Shown one piece after another: positions 48,956 through 57,655 of a stretch of 64,000 nucleotides of DNA. Source of the stretch: Mycobacterium colombiense (GTDB lineage Bacteria > Actinomycetota > Actinomycetes > Mycobacteriales > Mycobacteriaceae); the NCBI RefSeq assembly GCF_001953985.1, contig NZ_MBEI01000051.1, forward strand, positions 62,001-126,000, written 5' to 3'. The translations under genes and the position numbers were made by a program. Position 1 is the first letter of the stretch. Every line of letters begins with the position of its first letter. A model generated the notes under the pieces. That model did not search any database. It was not told where the DNA came from and saw nothing but the letters and a program-made list of their open reading frames with translations.

Positions 48956-49640
48956 GTCGAACCGGAAAAACGCCACGCCTCGACAGCGCCGTCGGAGGCG
49001 CCGTCCGCGAGACGGTGGGTCGGGCGACGCCGCCGGCCGCCGGCCGGCGCACCTACCGACCCTGCACGAATTCTCAGCTGGGGGTCTCGTCGTTGACGGC
49101 CTGGACCGCGACACGCAAATGGCTGTCGTGATCGGCACGCCTGATCGTCGAGGCCGCATTCGATGGTCATTGCCCAAGGGCCACATCGAGGTTGGCGAGA
49201 GGGCCGAAGAGACCGCAGTAAGAGAGATCGCGGAAGAAACCGGAATCCGCGCCGACATCCTCGCCGCGCTCGGCAGTATCGAATACTGGTTCCGCGCGGA
49301 AGCTCACATAGTGCACAAGACCGTCCAGCACTACCTGCTGCGTTTTCGGGACGGCGAACTTACGGCCGCCGACGACCACGAGGTCACGCATGTGGCATGG
49401 ATACCGATCGACGAACTGCCTTCCAGACTGGCTCATGCCGACGAATGCCGCCTCGCGAAAAAGGCCGCTGACGTCATCACCAAGCTACGCAGCCAGGGGC
49501 CCGCCGCGCTGCCACCATTGCCGCTCACTTCGCCACGGCGGTCGCCGCAGACGCACTCGATCGCCGGGCGCAACAGCAACGCTCAAATCGCACGCGCACG
49601 TCCCAACCATCGCCCAGCCGGTCAAGGTCGACCAGATTGA
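48948..49640 (+). CDS. MutT4-like Nudix hydrolase, island paralogue
   Basis: 230 residues. A basic, low-complexity N-terminus ([12 protein letters not shown], ~10-35) leads to a Nudix domain at about 45-170 with the complete box [20 protein letters not shown] followed by TGI. The C-terminus has [20 protein letters not shown]. The N-terminal basic stretch, domain and Pro-rich tail all match mycobacterial MutT4 (Rv3908) as I remember it, so this is a second copy. Last gene of the DUF190-Wzt-Nudix operon. MutT4's physiological substrate is not settled. Confidence 0.87.
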   Translation: MAESNRKNATPRQRRRRRRPRDGGSGDAAGRRPAHLPTLHEFSAGGLVVDGLDRDTQMAVVIGTPDRRGRIRWSLPKGHIEVGERAEETAVREIAEETGIRADILAALGSIEYWFRAEAHIVHKTVQHYLLRFRDGELTAADDHEVTHVAWIPIDELPSRLAHADECRLAKKAADVITKLRSQGPAALPPLPLTSPRRSPQTHSIAGRNSNAQIARARPNHRPAGQGRPD

Positions 49641-49849
49641 AGGTGTATCGGTTGGGGGCAATGGCCAACTTCCCAGCGTGAAGATCCCGACGCTGACCGT
49701 GAGGGGTAGGGTCCCCCCGTACCGCCCTGTCGGCGCGCACATGGCCGAAACTGCTGATTCTGCTCTGTACGCATTCCCAGAAATATGCCGACGGCGCAAG
49801 GTTCTGAGCTGCGAGTATCCAAGAGCGACTTCTGGGTACAGTTCTGAGC

Positions 49850-50149
49850 ATGGCTTACAGCACGACTCCAGGAATACGAGACGTTTTGTCGCGGAATGAT
49901 ATTGAGTCGTTGACGGCAATGGAACGAAAGATCTATGAAAACCGGCTTCGTCGCGTCGCCGATCGGCGGGGGTACCGGTTGGAGAAGTCGCGTCGCCGGG
50001 ATGAGCGGGCTATCACGTTCGGCCTGTACCGGTTAGTCGATCTCTTGACTGGCGACATTATCGGAGCGGGTCTCCTCGATCACGCACCTGGCGGGTTCGG
50101 GTTGGAACTCTCCGACGTAGCCGCCAACCTCTTCGAGGATCAGGGTTGA
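49850..50149 (+). CDS. Small basic protein of unknown function
   Basis: 99 residues: MERKIYENRLRRVADRRGYR, then KSRRRDERAITFGLYRLVDL and an acidic tail. The RRxxDxRAxxFGxYxLxD pattern recurs in small actinobacterial proteins of integrated elements. No clear ribosome-binding site precedes ATG 49850. It lies 209 nt after the MutT4-like gene and before the convergent protease module. Confidence 0.6.
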   Translation: MAYSTTPGIRDVLSRNDIESLTAMERKIYENRLRRVADRRGYRLEKSRRRDERAITFGLYRLVDLLTGDIIGAGLLDHAPGGFGLELSDVAANLFEDQG

Positions 50150-50229
50150 ACGCTTTCAGGGGTGACGGCATGGGCGGACCGATGAGGCCCTCAATTACAT
50201 CGGCAACGGTGCCTTCGGGAGCGGGATAT

Positions 50230-52107
50230 TCAAAGATTTGACACGGATTGAGGGACCGGCTGCCCCAGGTTGTCGAGCAGGCCCCGCTTCGCAACCTTGA
50301 CGAAGCCGCTCATCGGGCGGTCGAGCCCCCGTAGTTCGAGGAAGGTTTGCGGGCGCACCGGCATTGAATTAGTGCACATGGTCCGCCATTGCGCAATCAG
50401 GTCGACGAACCTCGTTGGCATTCGGTGCTCAGCAACCCCTTCAAACACCTGCAGCTCGTGATACACGAGGATGCCCGGGGACCTCACGTTCGGGCCGAGC
50501 TGACCCAGCCGCAACTTGATGTCGACATCGGCGGATACGCTGGCCGGGATGCCGGCGTTGGGGACCACGACCAATGGCACAAACACGGTGTTTTGGTCGA
50601 ATGTGCGTCCTTCCCAGCCGTTGTCGATGAGCAGGTCCTTCGTGGACCGTAGCTGCTCGAATTTCTTGTTGACGAACGTTTCCTCTAGGTCGGCCGCGTA
50701 GTCCTCGGGATCGGCGAGACCCTGCGCCGCCTTCGCGTCGAGCCAGTGGTTAGTCGCGTCCACCAACAGACATGTGTTGTCCCACACCAGCACCCAGTCG
50801 CATACCGACGGGATTTTGTCGCCCTTCGTCCAAGCTTGCTGCATCTTGGCTTCAGTGATCAGCGTGATTTGCGGGCGGGCGCGGCGCGTCATCCGCCGGA
50901 ACAAATACCCGACGGTGGCTTCGAACACGTAGTTCATCGCCTGGCTGAACTGTTCACCGGTTGGTGTCTTGTCTTCGCCGAATGCGAAGAAGGTCTCCCA
51001 GTACAGCTGCGAGCCGCTGAAGCGGTCCAGAACCCAGGCGGGTCGCAACACGATGTACTCGCCGCCGGCGATCTCGATCAAAGGCCGCTCGGTGAATGTG
51101 TATCTGCGGTGCGCAAGAAGTCCCTTCGTCCGCTCCTTCGCGAGCCGCTTGCGGTACGCCTTGACCGGCAACACCGCCGACGACAGCAGCCCGAGCGCGG
51201 CGGGATCTACCGCGGTCTCCAGTGTGCTGGCGTTGAGCGTTACGTCGCCGGCCTTCGTGTGATCCCACAACAGCAAACCCATCCGAATGACTTCGTGCAG
51301 AGGCACTTTCGTGGCGCTTAGAAATGCTTTCTCGGGGGTATCGCCGATGAGGTCGTGCGGAGCCGCGTCGGGCCAAGCCTTGAACCACGTTTCATTCGTG
51401 TCGCCCAGGACGAGGTGGGGCACCGGAGTCGCGGCGGTCTGCATCCGGGCGAATTCGTAGGACATTTGGCGCCGCATCTCCTGCAACACCATGTCGTCAT
51501 CGGCGGTCATTGCCGCGTTGTAGGCGGCGATTTCGTCCTCGCTGGGCGGCCATGAGGTGAAGAAGTCCGGGCGTGCCTGGGTTTCCTGGTCACCGTTGAT
51601 GGACAGCAGGAGCCGAACGAAATCGGCCTTGCCCAAGGCACCGAAGCTGTCATCGCCGGTGTCGTCGGCGCACCACTCGATCACTTCGCGGATCAGTTGA
51701 TTTAGGGCCGGCGGCGGCATCAGCCGGCTGCCCTTGCTCATGGGTGGCTTGATCTTCGCAGCTAGGTCGCCGCCTAAGTTCGCGGTGAAGCGCTTCTCGA
51801 AGGCGGCGTCGCGCCCATAGAGCGCTTCGGCGTCCAGGCGAGCATAGGTTGAGCAGACGAACTGCAGTGAGGGTCGCAGCGCGTACTTGCCCAGCAGGTC
51901 TTTGCGGTCGTCCTCGTCGAGATGCTCGAGGTCGATGCTCGTCGCGGTAATAGATCGGGGCCCGAGGTCCATAGCGACCAGCTTGAGAAAGGCCTCGTAG
52001 GCCGCCTGTGACGGAAACCACGGCGGCGCTTCCTTCGGAACAGATCCTCCTCCGCCGGTATCATCTGCGGCGAACATCCGCACGCCGCGTTCTTCGAACA
52101 TAGCCAC
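50230..52107 (-). CDS. Large partner protein of the trypsin-like protease
   Basis: 625 residues, soluble, no family recognised. The segment SVCDWVLVWDNTCLLVDATN (about residues 440-460) is reminiscent of the core strands of restriction-endonuclease-like folds, but the catalytic ExK is not present (DAT instead), so enzymatic activity is unproven. It follows the protease gene by 6 nt, which makes the two a functional pair. Position at the far end of an integrative island, where defence genes commonly sit, suggests an anti-phage or conflict role; this is inference. Confidence 0.65.
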   Translation of the reverse strand: MAMFEERGVRMFAADDTGGGGSVPKEAPPWFPSQAAYEAFLKLVAMDLGPRSITATSIDLEHLDEDDRKDLLGKYALRPSLQFVCSTYARLDAEALYGRDAAFEKRFTANLGGDLAAKIKPPMSKGSRLMPPPALNQLIREVIEWCADDTGDDSFGALGKADFVRLLLSINGDQETQARPDFFTSWPPSEDEIAAYNAAMTADDDMVLQEMRRQMSYEFARMQTAATPVPHLVLGDTNETWFKAWPDAAPHDLIGDTPEKAFLSATKVPLHEVIRMGLLLWDHTKAGDVTLNASTLETAVDPAALGLLSSAVLPVKAYRKRLAKERTKGLLAHRRYTFTERPLIEIAGGEYIVLRPAWVLDRFSGSQLYWETFFAFGEDKTPTGEQFSQAMNYVFEATVGYLFRRMTRRARPQITLITEAKMQQAWTKGDKIPSVCDWVLVWDNTCLLVDATNHWLDAKAAQGLADPEDYAADLEETFVNKKFEQLRSTKDLLIDNGWEGRTFDQNTVFVPLVVVPNAGIPASVSADVDIKLRLGQLGPNVRSPGILVYHELQVFEGVAEHRMPTRFVDLIAQWRTMCTNSMPVRPQTFLELRGLDRPMSGFVKVAKRGLLDNLGQPVPQSVSNL

Positions 52108-52113
52108 GCCGAC

Positions 52114-53331
52114 CTATCCCCTTGGGTGATAGACCGACGAGCCGCCGAGGGGCAAATCATCTAGTTTCGCGAGTCCGCCGAATCCGAGGTCGTTCAGCGC
52201 TTTGATGACTTCGCTCGATGGGATGCCGCGATAGAACGACGGCGCGCGGACCTTGGCCTTCAATTCCTCGACCTCGGCCTCCAGGCGCGCGATCCGTTCC
52301 TCGGGCGTCACCGGCGTCGGGTCCTCGTAGCCTGCGGCGCCGGCGCGCGTCGTCGGCGAACTGTCCTCGACCACCAGGCCGATGACCCGACCATCTTGGG
52401 CGACGATCGGCCCACCGCTGTTCCCCGGCCGCGCGATCGCCGAATAGAGGAAGGTTTTCTGCCGCGGCAGGTCGCCATCACGGGGTGTCTCGGCGGTCGG
52501 CTTGACCACCTCGCCGCGCTGCACGGTTATTTCCATCCCGGCGATCATCTGGACGCGCGGGTAGCCGAACAGGCACACATCATCGGCCCATGCCGGGTCG
52601 CGGAAAGCCATCCCAGGTAATCGCGGCATACCTTCGCCCGCGGGAAACCGTGCTTCGATGACCGCGACGTCCAACGCCGGGTGCGGGTACGCGGCGAATT
52701 GGGCGGCGATCTCCTGGGTGTCCTCGTCACCGGTCGACGGGCTTACCACGACGGGCTCGCCGGGAGCCAGCGCGGCCACGACGTGCTTGTTGGTGACGAT
52801 GTGTGTGTGGTCAAGGACGAGGCCGCTGCCCCAGTGCGGCTTGCCGGAGGCATCTGTGCCGGAGATTTGGACGGTCACCGCGTTGTAGCTCTGGATGATG
52901 AGGTCCGCGCCGAAAATTGCCGACAGCCAGAGGTATCCACCCACCTGGCCCGGCGAGGCGCCACCCTGCGTGATGTACCGCTGTGCCAGGAATGGCACGT
53001 TGCGCGCCTCGCCGCACGGCAATAGGAAGCCGACACGCTCGAGTGCGCGGGTTACCTGGGTCAGGGCGACGACATTACCGGCATCACGTAGGCCCATTGT
53101 TTGGCAATACTTCGAAAAGTCGGCGACGGACCATGGCTCGATCGTCTTGGGGTGAATGGTCTTGCCGATCGCCGCGGCAGCGTCCGGGTTCTGCGGCATT
53201 CTGAAGAACTTGTGCGCGCCGTCTGCCACCTGGACCCGCCAGTCGAGTGTGCCGGGTTCAAGATCGGCGGCCGCGGGCCGTGGCGGCGTTGTGTTCTGGG
53301 CGCCCGCGTCGTTGTTGGTGGTGACTGTCAT
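52114..53331 (-). CDS. Trypsin-like serine protease with N-terminal helical domain
   Basis: 405 residues. Residues ~25-160 are a helical domain (FFRMPQNPDAAAAIGKTIHP, then LALTQVTRALERVGFLLP-like helices). ~165-330 is a chymotrypsin-fold protease with His in SGLVLDHTHIVTNKHVV, Asp in PALDVAVIEA and the nucleophile in RPGNSGGPIV, so the triad is complete. A coiled coil (EERIARLEAEVEELKAKVRA) and a short C-terminal tail follow. There is no signal peptide, so it acts in the cytoplasm, unlike HtrA. First gene of a two-gene unit with the 625-residue protein. Confidence 0.85.
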   Translation of the reverse strand: MTVTTNNDAGAQNTTPPRPAAADLEPGTLDWRVQVADGAHKFFRMPQNPDAAAAIGKTIHPKTIEPWSVADFSKYCQTMGLRDAGNVVALTQVTRALERVGFLLPCGEARNVPFLAQRYITQGGASPGQVGGYLWLSAIFGADLIIQSYNAVTVQISGTDASGKPHWGSGLVLDHTHIVTNKHVVAALAPGEPVVVSPSTGDEDTQEIAAQFAAYPHPALDVAVIEARFPAGEGMPRLPGMAFRDPAWADDVCLFGYPRVQMIAGMEITVQRGEVVKPTAETPRDGDLPRQKTFLYSAIARPGNSGGPIVAQDGRVIGLVVEDSSPTTRAGAAGYEDPTPVTPEERIARLEAEVEELKAKVRAPSFYRGIPSSEVIKALNDLGFGGLAKLDDLPLGGSSVYHPRG

Positions 53332-53809
53332 GATTACCGACGCTATCTGCGGGCAGGCCCGGCCGGGCCTGCGACATGCCAGTTGACGTTCGCCCTGAGC
53401 AAACCCGCGGTCGGTTTATCGCGATCCTGCCAGGTGATGCGATCGCTGCCGACGAGCACGTTGCCTGCCCGATTCCGGATTGCCTGGGACACTAGATCGC
53501 CACCGAGTCGGCCGGAAGGTCAAAATTGTGTTTGAGCTGCAAGGCCGTTGTGCCCGGCAGGATGTCGAAACTGCGGAAACTCACCGAAACCCGCATGTCA
53601 CAAAGCCCCGGCACGAAGCACGTTCGCTGACCACAACGCTGGTGTGTCTGTGTCGATGCGGCGGTCGGCCTCGCATCGCCGGGTGGCCGCTGGCCACGAA
53701 CCCCAGCAAATGAGTTTCGGCGGCAGCCCGACGCTGGTTTGGGTCAAACGTGTGGGTCGACCGTTCCGAAGACGAATCACGGTGGGGCCGAAAATAGGCT
53801 CTGACCTGC
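53332..53809. other. Right end of the island, no gene seen
   Basis: About 480 nt between the protease start and the tRNA 3' end. No frame has a recognisable product. It should contain the protease promoter and the right attachment arm. Confidence 0.5.
53733..53749. repeat. GTTTGGGTCA arm-type site (right)
   Basis: GCTGGTTTGGGTCA at 53733-53746 repeats the left copy at 22654-22667, and GTTTGGGTCAAAC at 53737-53749 repeats 22670-22682. It lies about 60 nt inside the right attachment core. A weaker GTGTGGGTC follows at 53750. Confidence 0.6.
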
Positions 53810-53856
53810 GTCGGGCTGACAGGATTTGAACCTGCGACCACTTGACCCCCAGTCAA
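53810..53856. repeat. Attachment site copy within tRNA-Pro, island right end
   Basis: The 47-nt partner of 22507-22553. It covers tRNA nucleotides 29-74 plus one 3' flanking base. Confidence 0.93.
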
Positions 53857-53884
53857 GTGCGCTACCAAACTGCGCCACAGCCCG
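53811..53884 (-). tRNA. tRNA-Pro (anticodon GGG)
   Basis: 74 nt on the minus strand. Acceptor stem CGGGCTG with CAGCCCG and discriminator A; D stem GCGC/GCGC; anticodon stem CTTGA/TCAAG around loop CTGGGGG, giving anticodon GGG; T stem GCAGG/CCTGT with loop TTCAAAT. CCA is not encoded. The 3' half is the island attachment core, so the gene remains intact at the right boundary. Confidence 0.97.
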
Positions 53885-54067
53885 CGCGCCGATGCGTGCA
53901 CCGGCAGCAGGTCGAAAGCCTACCGTAAACGCGCGACCGACCCGCCAGGCGACCTCCGCGTGGCGGGCGGCAGGCGACCATGAGGTGAATCGCAAACGCG
54001 CTAGCGCCGGTGCTAGCGCATTTGAAAGTCACCTAATGACCCGGACAGAGCCGAACGCGCCACCAGC

Positions 54068-55468
54068 TCAGCGCTGCCTCGCGCCCCGCTTTTCGCGCAC
54101 CCGCACGTTGATCCGGATCGGCGAGCCCTCGAAACCGAACGTCTCGCGCAGCCGGCGCTCCAGGAAGCGCCGATACCCGGCCTCCAAAAAACCTGTGGTG
54201 AAAAGCACGAACGTCGGGGGCCGGGCGGTGGCCTGGGTGGCGAACAGGATGCGCGGCTGCTTGCCCCCGCGCACCGGGGGCGGCGTGGCCGCCACCACCT
54301 CTTTGAGCCACGAATTCAGCGGGCCGGTAGGGATCCGCGCGTCCCACGACGACAGGGCGGTCTCCATCGCGGGCACCAGCTTCTGCAGCGCCCGACCGGT
54401 CTTGGCGGAGATGTTGACGCGCGGCGCCCACCGAAGCTGCACCAGTTCGCGGTCGATCTCGCGCTCCAAGAGCTCGCGGCGGTCTTCGTCGACCAGGTCC
54501 CACTTGTTGAAGGCCAGCACCAGGGCGCGGCCGGCCTCGATGACCATCGACAGCACCCGCTGGTCCTGTTCGGTGAGCGGGTCCGACCCGTCGATCAGCA
54601 CGATCACCACCTCGGCCGCGTCGATGGCCGAGTGCGTGCGCACCGAGGCGTAGAACTCGTGCCCGCTGGCCTGGCCCACCTTGCGCCGCAGACCCGCGGT
54701 GTCGACGAACCGCCACACCTTGTCGCCCAGCTCGATCAGCGAGTCCACCGGGTCCACCGTCGTCCCGGCGACATCGTGCACCACCGAGCGCTGATCGCCG
54801 GCGAGCTTGTTCAGCAGCGAGCTCTTGCCGACATTGGGCTTGCCGACCAGCGCCACGCGCCGCGGGCCACCGGACGTGGGCGGCACCTCGGAGACCTCCG
54901 GCAGCGCGGCCAGCACCGCGTCGAGCAGGTCCGCCACGCCGCGGCCGTGCATCGCGCTGATCGCGTACGGCTCACCGAGGCCCAGCGACCACAGCATCGC
55001 GGCATCCGCCTCGGCCCTGTCGCTGTCAACCTTGTTGGCCGCCAAGAAGACCGGCTTGCCGGACCGGAGCAGGATCCGGGCGGCGGCCTCGTCGGCCGTG
55101 GTGGCGCCGACGACGGCGTCAACCACCAGGATCACCGCGTCGGCGGTGCGCATGGCGACGGACGCCTGGTCGGCCACCAGCTGCTGCAGCCCCTTTGCGT
55201 CGGGTTCCCATCCCCCGGTGTCCTGCACGACGAACCGGCGGCCGGTCCACAACGCGTCGTAGGACACCCGGTCACGGGTGACGCCCGGGATGTCCTGTAC
55301 CACCGCTTCCCGTCGGCCAAGGATCCGGTTCACCAGCGTCGACTTGCCGACGTTGGGCCGGCCGACCACCGCCACCACGGGCGCCGGTCCGGCTTCCTCC
55401 TGTTCGTCCAGGCCGAATTCGGCTGAATCCCAGTCGCTTTCGTCGCTCCACGTACCGTCTTGACTCAC
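54068..55468 (-). CDS. der: Ribosome-assembly GTPase Der (EngA)
   Basis: 466 residues with two tandem Era-like GTPase domains and a C-terminal KH-like domain. G1 motifs [14 protein letters not shown] (~35) and [15 protein letters not shown]3 DTGGWE and DTAGLR; G4 NKVD and NKWD; C-terminal [20 protein letters not shown]. Der assists 50S subunit maturation. GTG 55468 overlaps the cmk stop (GTGA) and gives the acidic N-terminus typical of mycobacterial Der (Rv1713, 463 residues). Last gene of the parA-like to der operon, next to tRNA-Pro. Confidence 0.97.
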   Translation of the reverse strand: MSQDGTWSDESDWDSAEFGLDEQEEAGPAPVVAVVGRPNVGKSTLVNRILGRREAVVQDIPGVTRDRVSYDALWTGRRFVVQDTGGWEPDAKGLQQLVADQASVAMRTADAVILVVDAVVGATTADEAAARILLRSGKPVFLAANKVDSDRAEADAAMLWSLGLGEPYAISAMHGRGVADLLDAVLAALPEVSEVPPTSGGPRRVALVGKPNVGKSSLLNKLAGDQRSVVHDVAGTTVDPVDSLIELGDKVWRFVDTAGLRRKVGQASGHEFYASVRTHSAIDAAEVVIVLIDGSDPLTEQDQRVLSMVIEAGRALVLAFNKWDLVDEDRRELLEREIDRELVQLRWAPRVNISAKTGRALQKLVPAMETALSSWDARIPTGPLNSWLKEVVAATPPPVRGGKQPRILFATQATARPPTFVLFTTGFLEAGYRRFLERRLRETFGFEGSPIRINVRVREKRGARQR

Positions 55469-56208
55469 CGCACCGCTCCGCTTCGCTGCTTGACCAGGTC
55501 CCGCAGGTGCGAGATCACCTGGGCCTCGGTCATCTCGCCGGTGTCGACGACCACCGCGTCCGGGGCCGCCCGCAGCGGCGACACCGCCCGGGTGGAATCC
55601 AGATGATCGCGGCGGCGGACGTCGGCCAGCACCGCCTCGTAGTCGTCGGCCAGCCCGGCCGCCACGTTCTGATCGTTGCGCCGCCGCGCCCGGGTCTCGG
55701 CCGACGCGGTCAGGAAGATCTTCACGGGCGCGTCGGGCAGCACGACGGTGCCGATGTCGCGGCCCTCGACGACGACACTGCCCGGGCCCTCGGCCATTTC
55801 GCGCTGCAGGTCGACCAGCCGGGTGCGCACGGCCGGAACCGAGGACACCGCCGACACCGCGCCGGTGACCCGGTCGCCGCGGATCTCCGTCGAGACATCC
55901 TCTCCGCAAAGCAAATAACGGTCGCCGTCGGGGTGATAGTCGATCGACATCTGCACCGTTTCCGCCGTCTGCGCAACGGATTCGGCATCGGCCGGGTCGA
56001 TGTCGGCGCGCAGTACGGCCAGCGTCACCATCCGGTACATCCCGCCGGTGTCCAGGTAGCGCGCGCCCAGCGCCTGCGCCAATCCCTTTGACACCGAGGA
56101 CTTTCCGGTGCCAGCCGGGCCGTCGATGGCCACCACCACGTCGGTCACAGGCCGATGGTTCGCTCCACTCCCGTCACTCGCTGCGCTCGTTCCGCTCGTG
56201 CCGCTCAC
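55465..56208 (-). CDS. cmk: Cytidylate kinase
   Basis: 247 residues from GTG 56208; GTG 56148 in frame would give 227, nearer the usual length. P-loop [18 protein letters not shown], then [25 protein letters not shown] (CMP site) and RARRRNDQN lid. It phosphorylates CMP and dCMP. The upstream GTG overlaps the rluB stop; the first ~20 residues are low-complexity Ser/Gly and may not be translated. Confidence 0.95.
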   Translation of the reverse strand: MSGTSGTSAASDGSGANHRPVTDVVVAIDGPAGTGKSSVSKGLAQALGARYLDTGGMYRMVTLAVLRADIDPADAESVAQTAETVQMSIDYHPDGDRYLLCGEDVSTEIRGDRVTGAVSAVSSVPAVRTRLVDLQREMAEGPGSVVVEGRDIGTVVLPDAPVKIFLTASAETRARRRNDQNVAAGLADDYEAVLADVRRRDHLDSTRAVSPLRAAPDAVVVDTGEMTEAQVISHLRDLVKQRSGAVR

Positions 56209-56951
56209 AGGCCCACCGCTTTGTACAGCTGGCCGATCTCGTGATGAGCCAGCGCCCGGAAGGTGCCCGGCCGCTGCTTGCCCAGCGAGACCGGCCCGAT
56301 GTCCGTGCGCACCAGCGACTCCACCGGGAATCCCGCGGCCGCCAGCAGCCGGCGCACGATGCGATTGCGCCCCTCATGCAGCGTCACCCGCACCAGCGTC
56401 TTGCCCGGGATGGCGTCCACCACCGCGAACTCGTCGAGCTTGGCCGGCCCGTCGTCCAATTCGATGCCGGCACGCAGCTTCTTGCCGAGCCCGCGCGGCA
56501 CCGACCCGGTCACCGTCGCCAGGTACGTCTTGGCCACCTCGTGGGAAGGGTGCATCAGCCGGTGCGCGAGCTCGCCGTCGTTGGTCAGCAGGATCAGGCC
56601 TTCGGTGTCGGCGTCCAACCGCCCGACGTGAAACAGGTTCTTGTTGCCGCGAACCTTGCGCTCGACCAGATCGCCGATGCAGGGCCGGCCGCGGTCGTCG
56701 GACATGGTGGAGTGCACGCCGCGCGGCTTGTTCAGGGCCAAATACACCTGCGAGTCGTCGAGCACCACCCGCGCGCCGTCGACGCGGATCACCGCGGAGT
56801 CCGGGTCGACGCGGGTGCCCAACTCGGTCACCACCTGCCCGTCCACCTCGACGCGGCCGTCGATGATCAACTTCTCAGCGGCCCGCCGCGACGCAATTCC
56901 GGCCTGGGACAACACTTTTTGCAGCCGGATCCCCTGAGCTTCGTCCATCAA
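56205..56951 (-). CDS. rluB: 23S rRNA pseudouridine synthase (RluB family)
   Basis: 248 residues. An N-terminal S4 RNA-binding domain ([20 protein letters not shown]) is followed by the RsuA/RluB catalytic domain with the catalytic Asp in [20 protein letters not shown], and [11 protein letters not shown] and [20 protein letters not shown]. It modifies the peptidyl-transferase region of 23S rRNA. It overlaps scpB by 4 nt and cmk by a GTGA. Corresponds to Rv1711. Confidence 0.95.
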   Translation of the reverse strand: MMDEAQGIRLQKVLSQAGIASRRAAEKLIIDGRVEVDGQVVTELGTRVDPDSAVIRVDGARVVLDDSQVYLALNKPRGVHSTMSDDRGRPCIGDLVERKVRGNKNLFHVGRLDADTEGLILLTNDGELAHRLMHPSHEVAKTYLATVTGSVPRGLGKKLRAGIELDDGPAKLDEFAVVDAIPGKTLVRVTLHEGRNRIVRRLLAAAGFPVESLVRTDIGPVSLGKQRPGTFRALAHHEIGQLYKAVGL

Positions 56952-57655
56952 TCCTGGTCCACGTCGAATGTCAGCGACTGGTCGGACGATTGACCGCCGG
57001 ACAATTTGATGAAACGTGGCTCGCTGTCCAGGGATTCGCTGAGGTCCTCGATCGTGTCAACGTCGGGAAGCAGCGGCGCGATGTCCGGGAGATCCGCCAG
57101 CGAGGTCAGGCCCAGGCGCTCGAGGAACAGGTCGGTGGTCGCGAACGTCACCGCCCCGGTGTCCTCGTCGGCACCGGCCTCGGTGATCAGGCCGCGCGCC
57201 AGCAGCGTGCGCATCACGGCGTCGACGTTGACGCCGCGCACCGCGCTCACCCGCGCGCGCGTCACCGGCTGGCGGTAGGCGACCACGGCCAGTGTCTCGA
57301 GCGCGGCGCGGGTCAGCTTGGACCGCGCGCCGTCCAGCAGCAGCTTCTCGACGTAGGGCGCGAACCGGGCGCGGGTGTACATCCGCCAGCCCTCGCTGTT
57401 CTGGCGCAGGTCGATGCCGCTGTCGCGCTCGGTGAGCTGCTCGGCCATCTCCTGCAACTTGGTGGCGATCCGGTACACCGGTTGCTGGGTGGCCGATGCC
57501 AGCGCCTCCGCGGTCACCGGGGTGTCCACCACCAGCAGCAGCGCCTCGAGCACGGAACCGAGTTCCTCGGATTCCATGGGCGCGACCTCGGCGATATCCG
57601 GGATGCCCACGTCGAGATCCGTTTCGAGATCGACGTCAGGCATGTCTTCAGTCAC
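56948..57655 (-). CDS. scpB: Condensin accessory protein ScpB
   Basis: 235 residues. An acidic N-terminus (~30 residues) is followed by two winged-helix domains typical of ScpB: GSVLEALLLVVDTPVTAEAL, and LTRAALETLAVVAYRQPVTR with ARVSAVRGVNVDAVMRTLLA. ScpB with ScpA and SMC compacts the chromosome. It overlaps rluB by 4 nt and begins next to the scpA stop, so ScpA and ScpB are co-produced. Confidence 0.96.
   Translation of the reverse strand: MTEDMPDVDLETDLDVGIPDIAEVAPMESEELGSVLEALLLVVDTPVTAEALASATQQPVYRIATKLQEMAEQLTERDSGIDLRQNSEGWRMYTRARFAPYVEKLLLDGARSKLTRAALETLAVVAYRQPVTRARVSAVRGVNVDAVMRTLLARGLITEAGADEDTGAVTFATTDLFLERLGLTSLADLPDIAPLLPDVDTIEDLSESLDSEPRFIKLSGGQSSDQSLTFDVDQD

Larger units (their letters stand above)
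22507..53856. mobile_element. 31.3 kb integrated genomic island at tRNA-Pro, carrying a fluoride-responsive gene set
   Basis: The boundaries are a perfect 47-nt direct repeat: 22507-22553 at the left and 53810-53856 inside the intact tRNA-Pro at the right. An integrase (tyrosine recombinase) sits next to the left copy. GTTTGGGTCA repeats occur just inside both ends, which supports one element rather than two adjacent ones. The genes outside the element (gabD2 side and der side) are normal mycobacterial core. Integrases usually lie near the tRNA-reconstituting end; here it is at the opposite end. Confidence 0.9.

Noticed and set aside
55469..55909. N-terminal extension of Der
   Set aside because: The upstream in-frame codons overlap cmk in another frame and give a Gly/Arg-rich sequence; GTG 55468 overlapping the cmk stop gives the family N-terminus.
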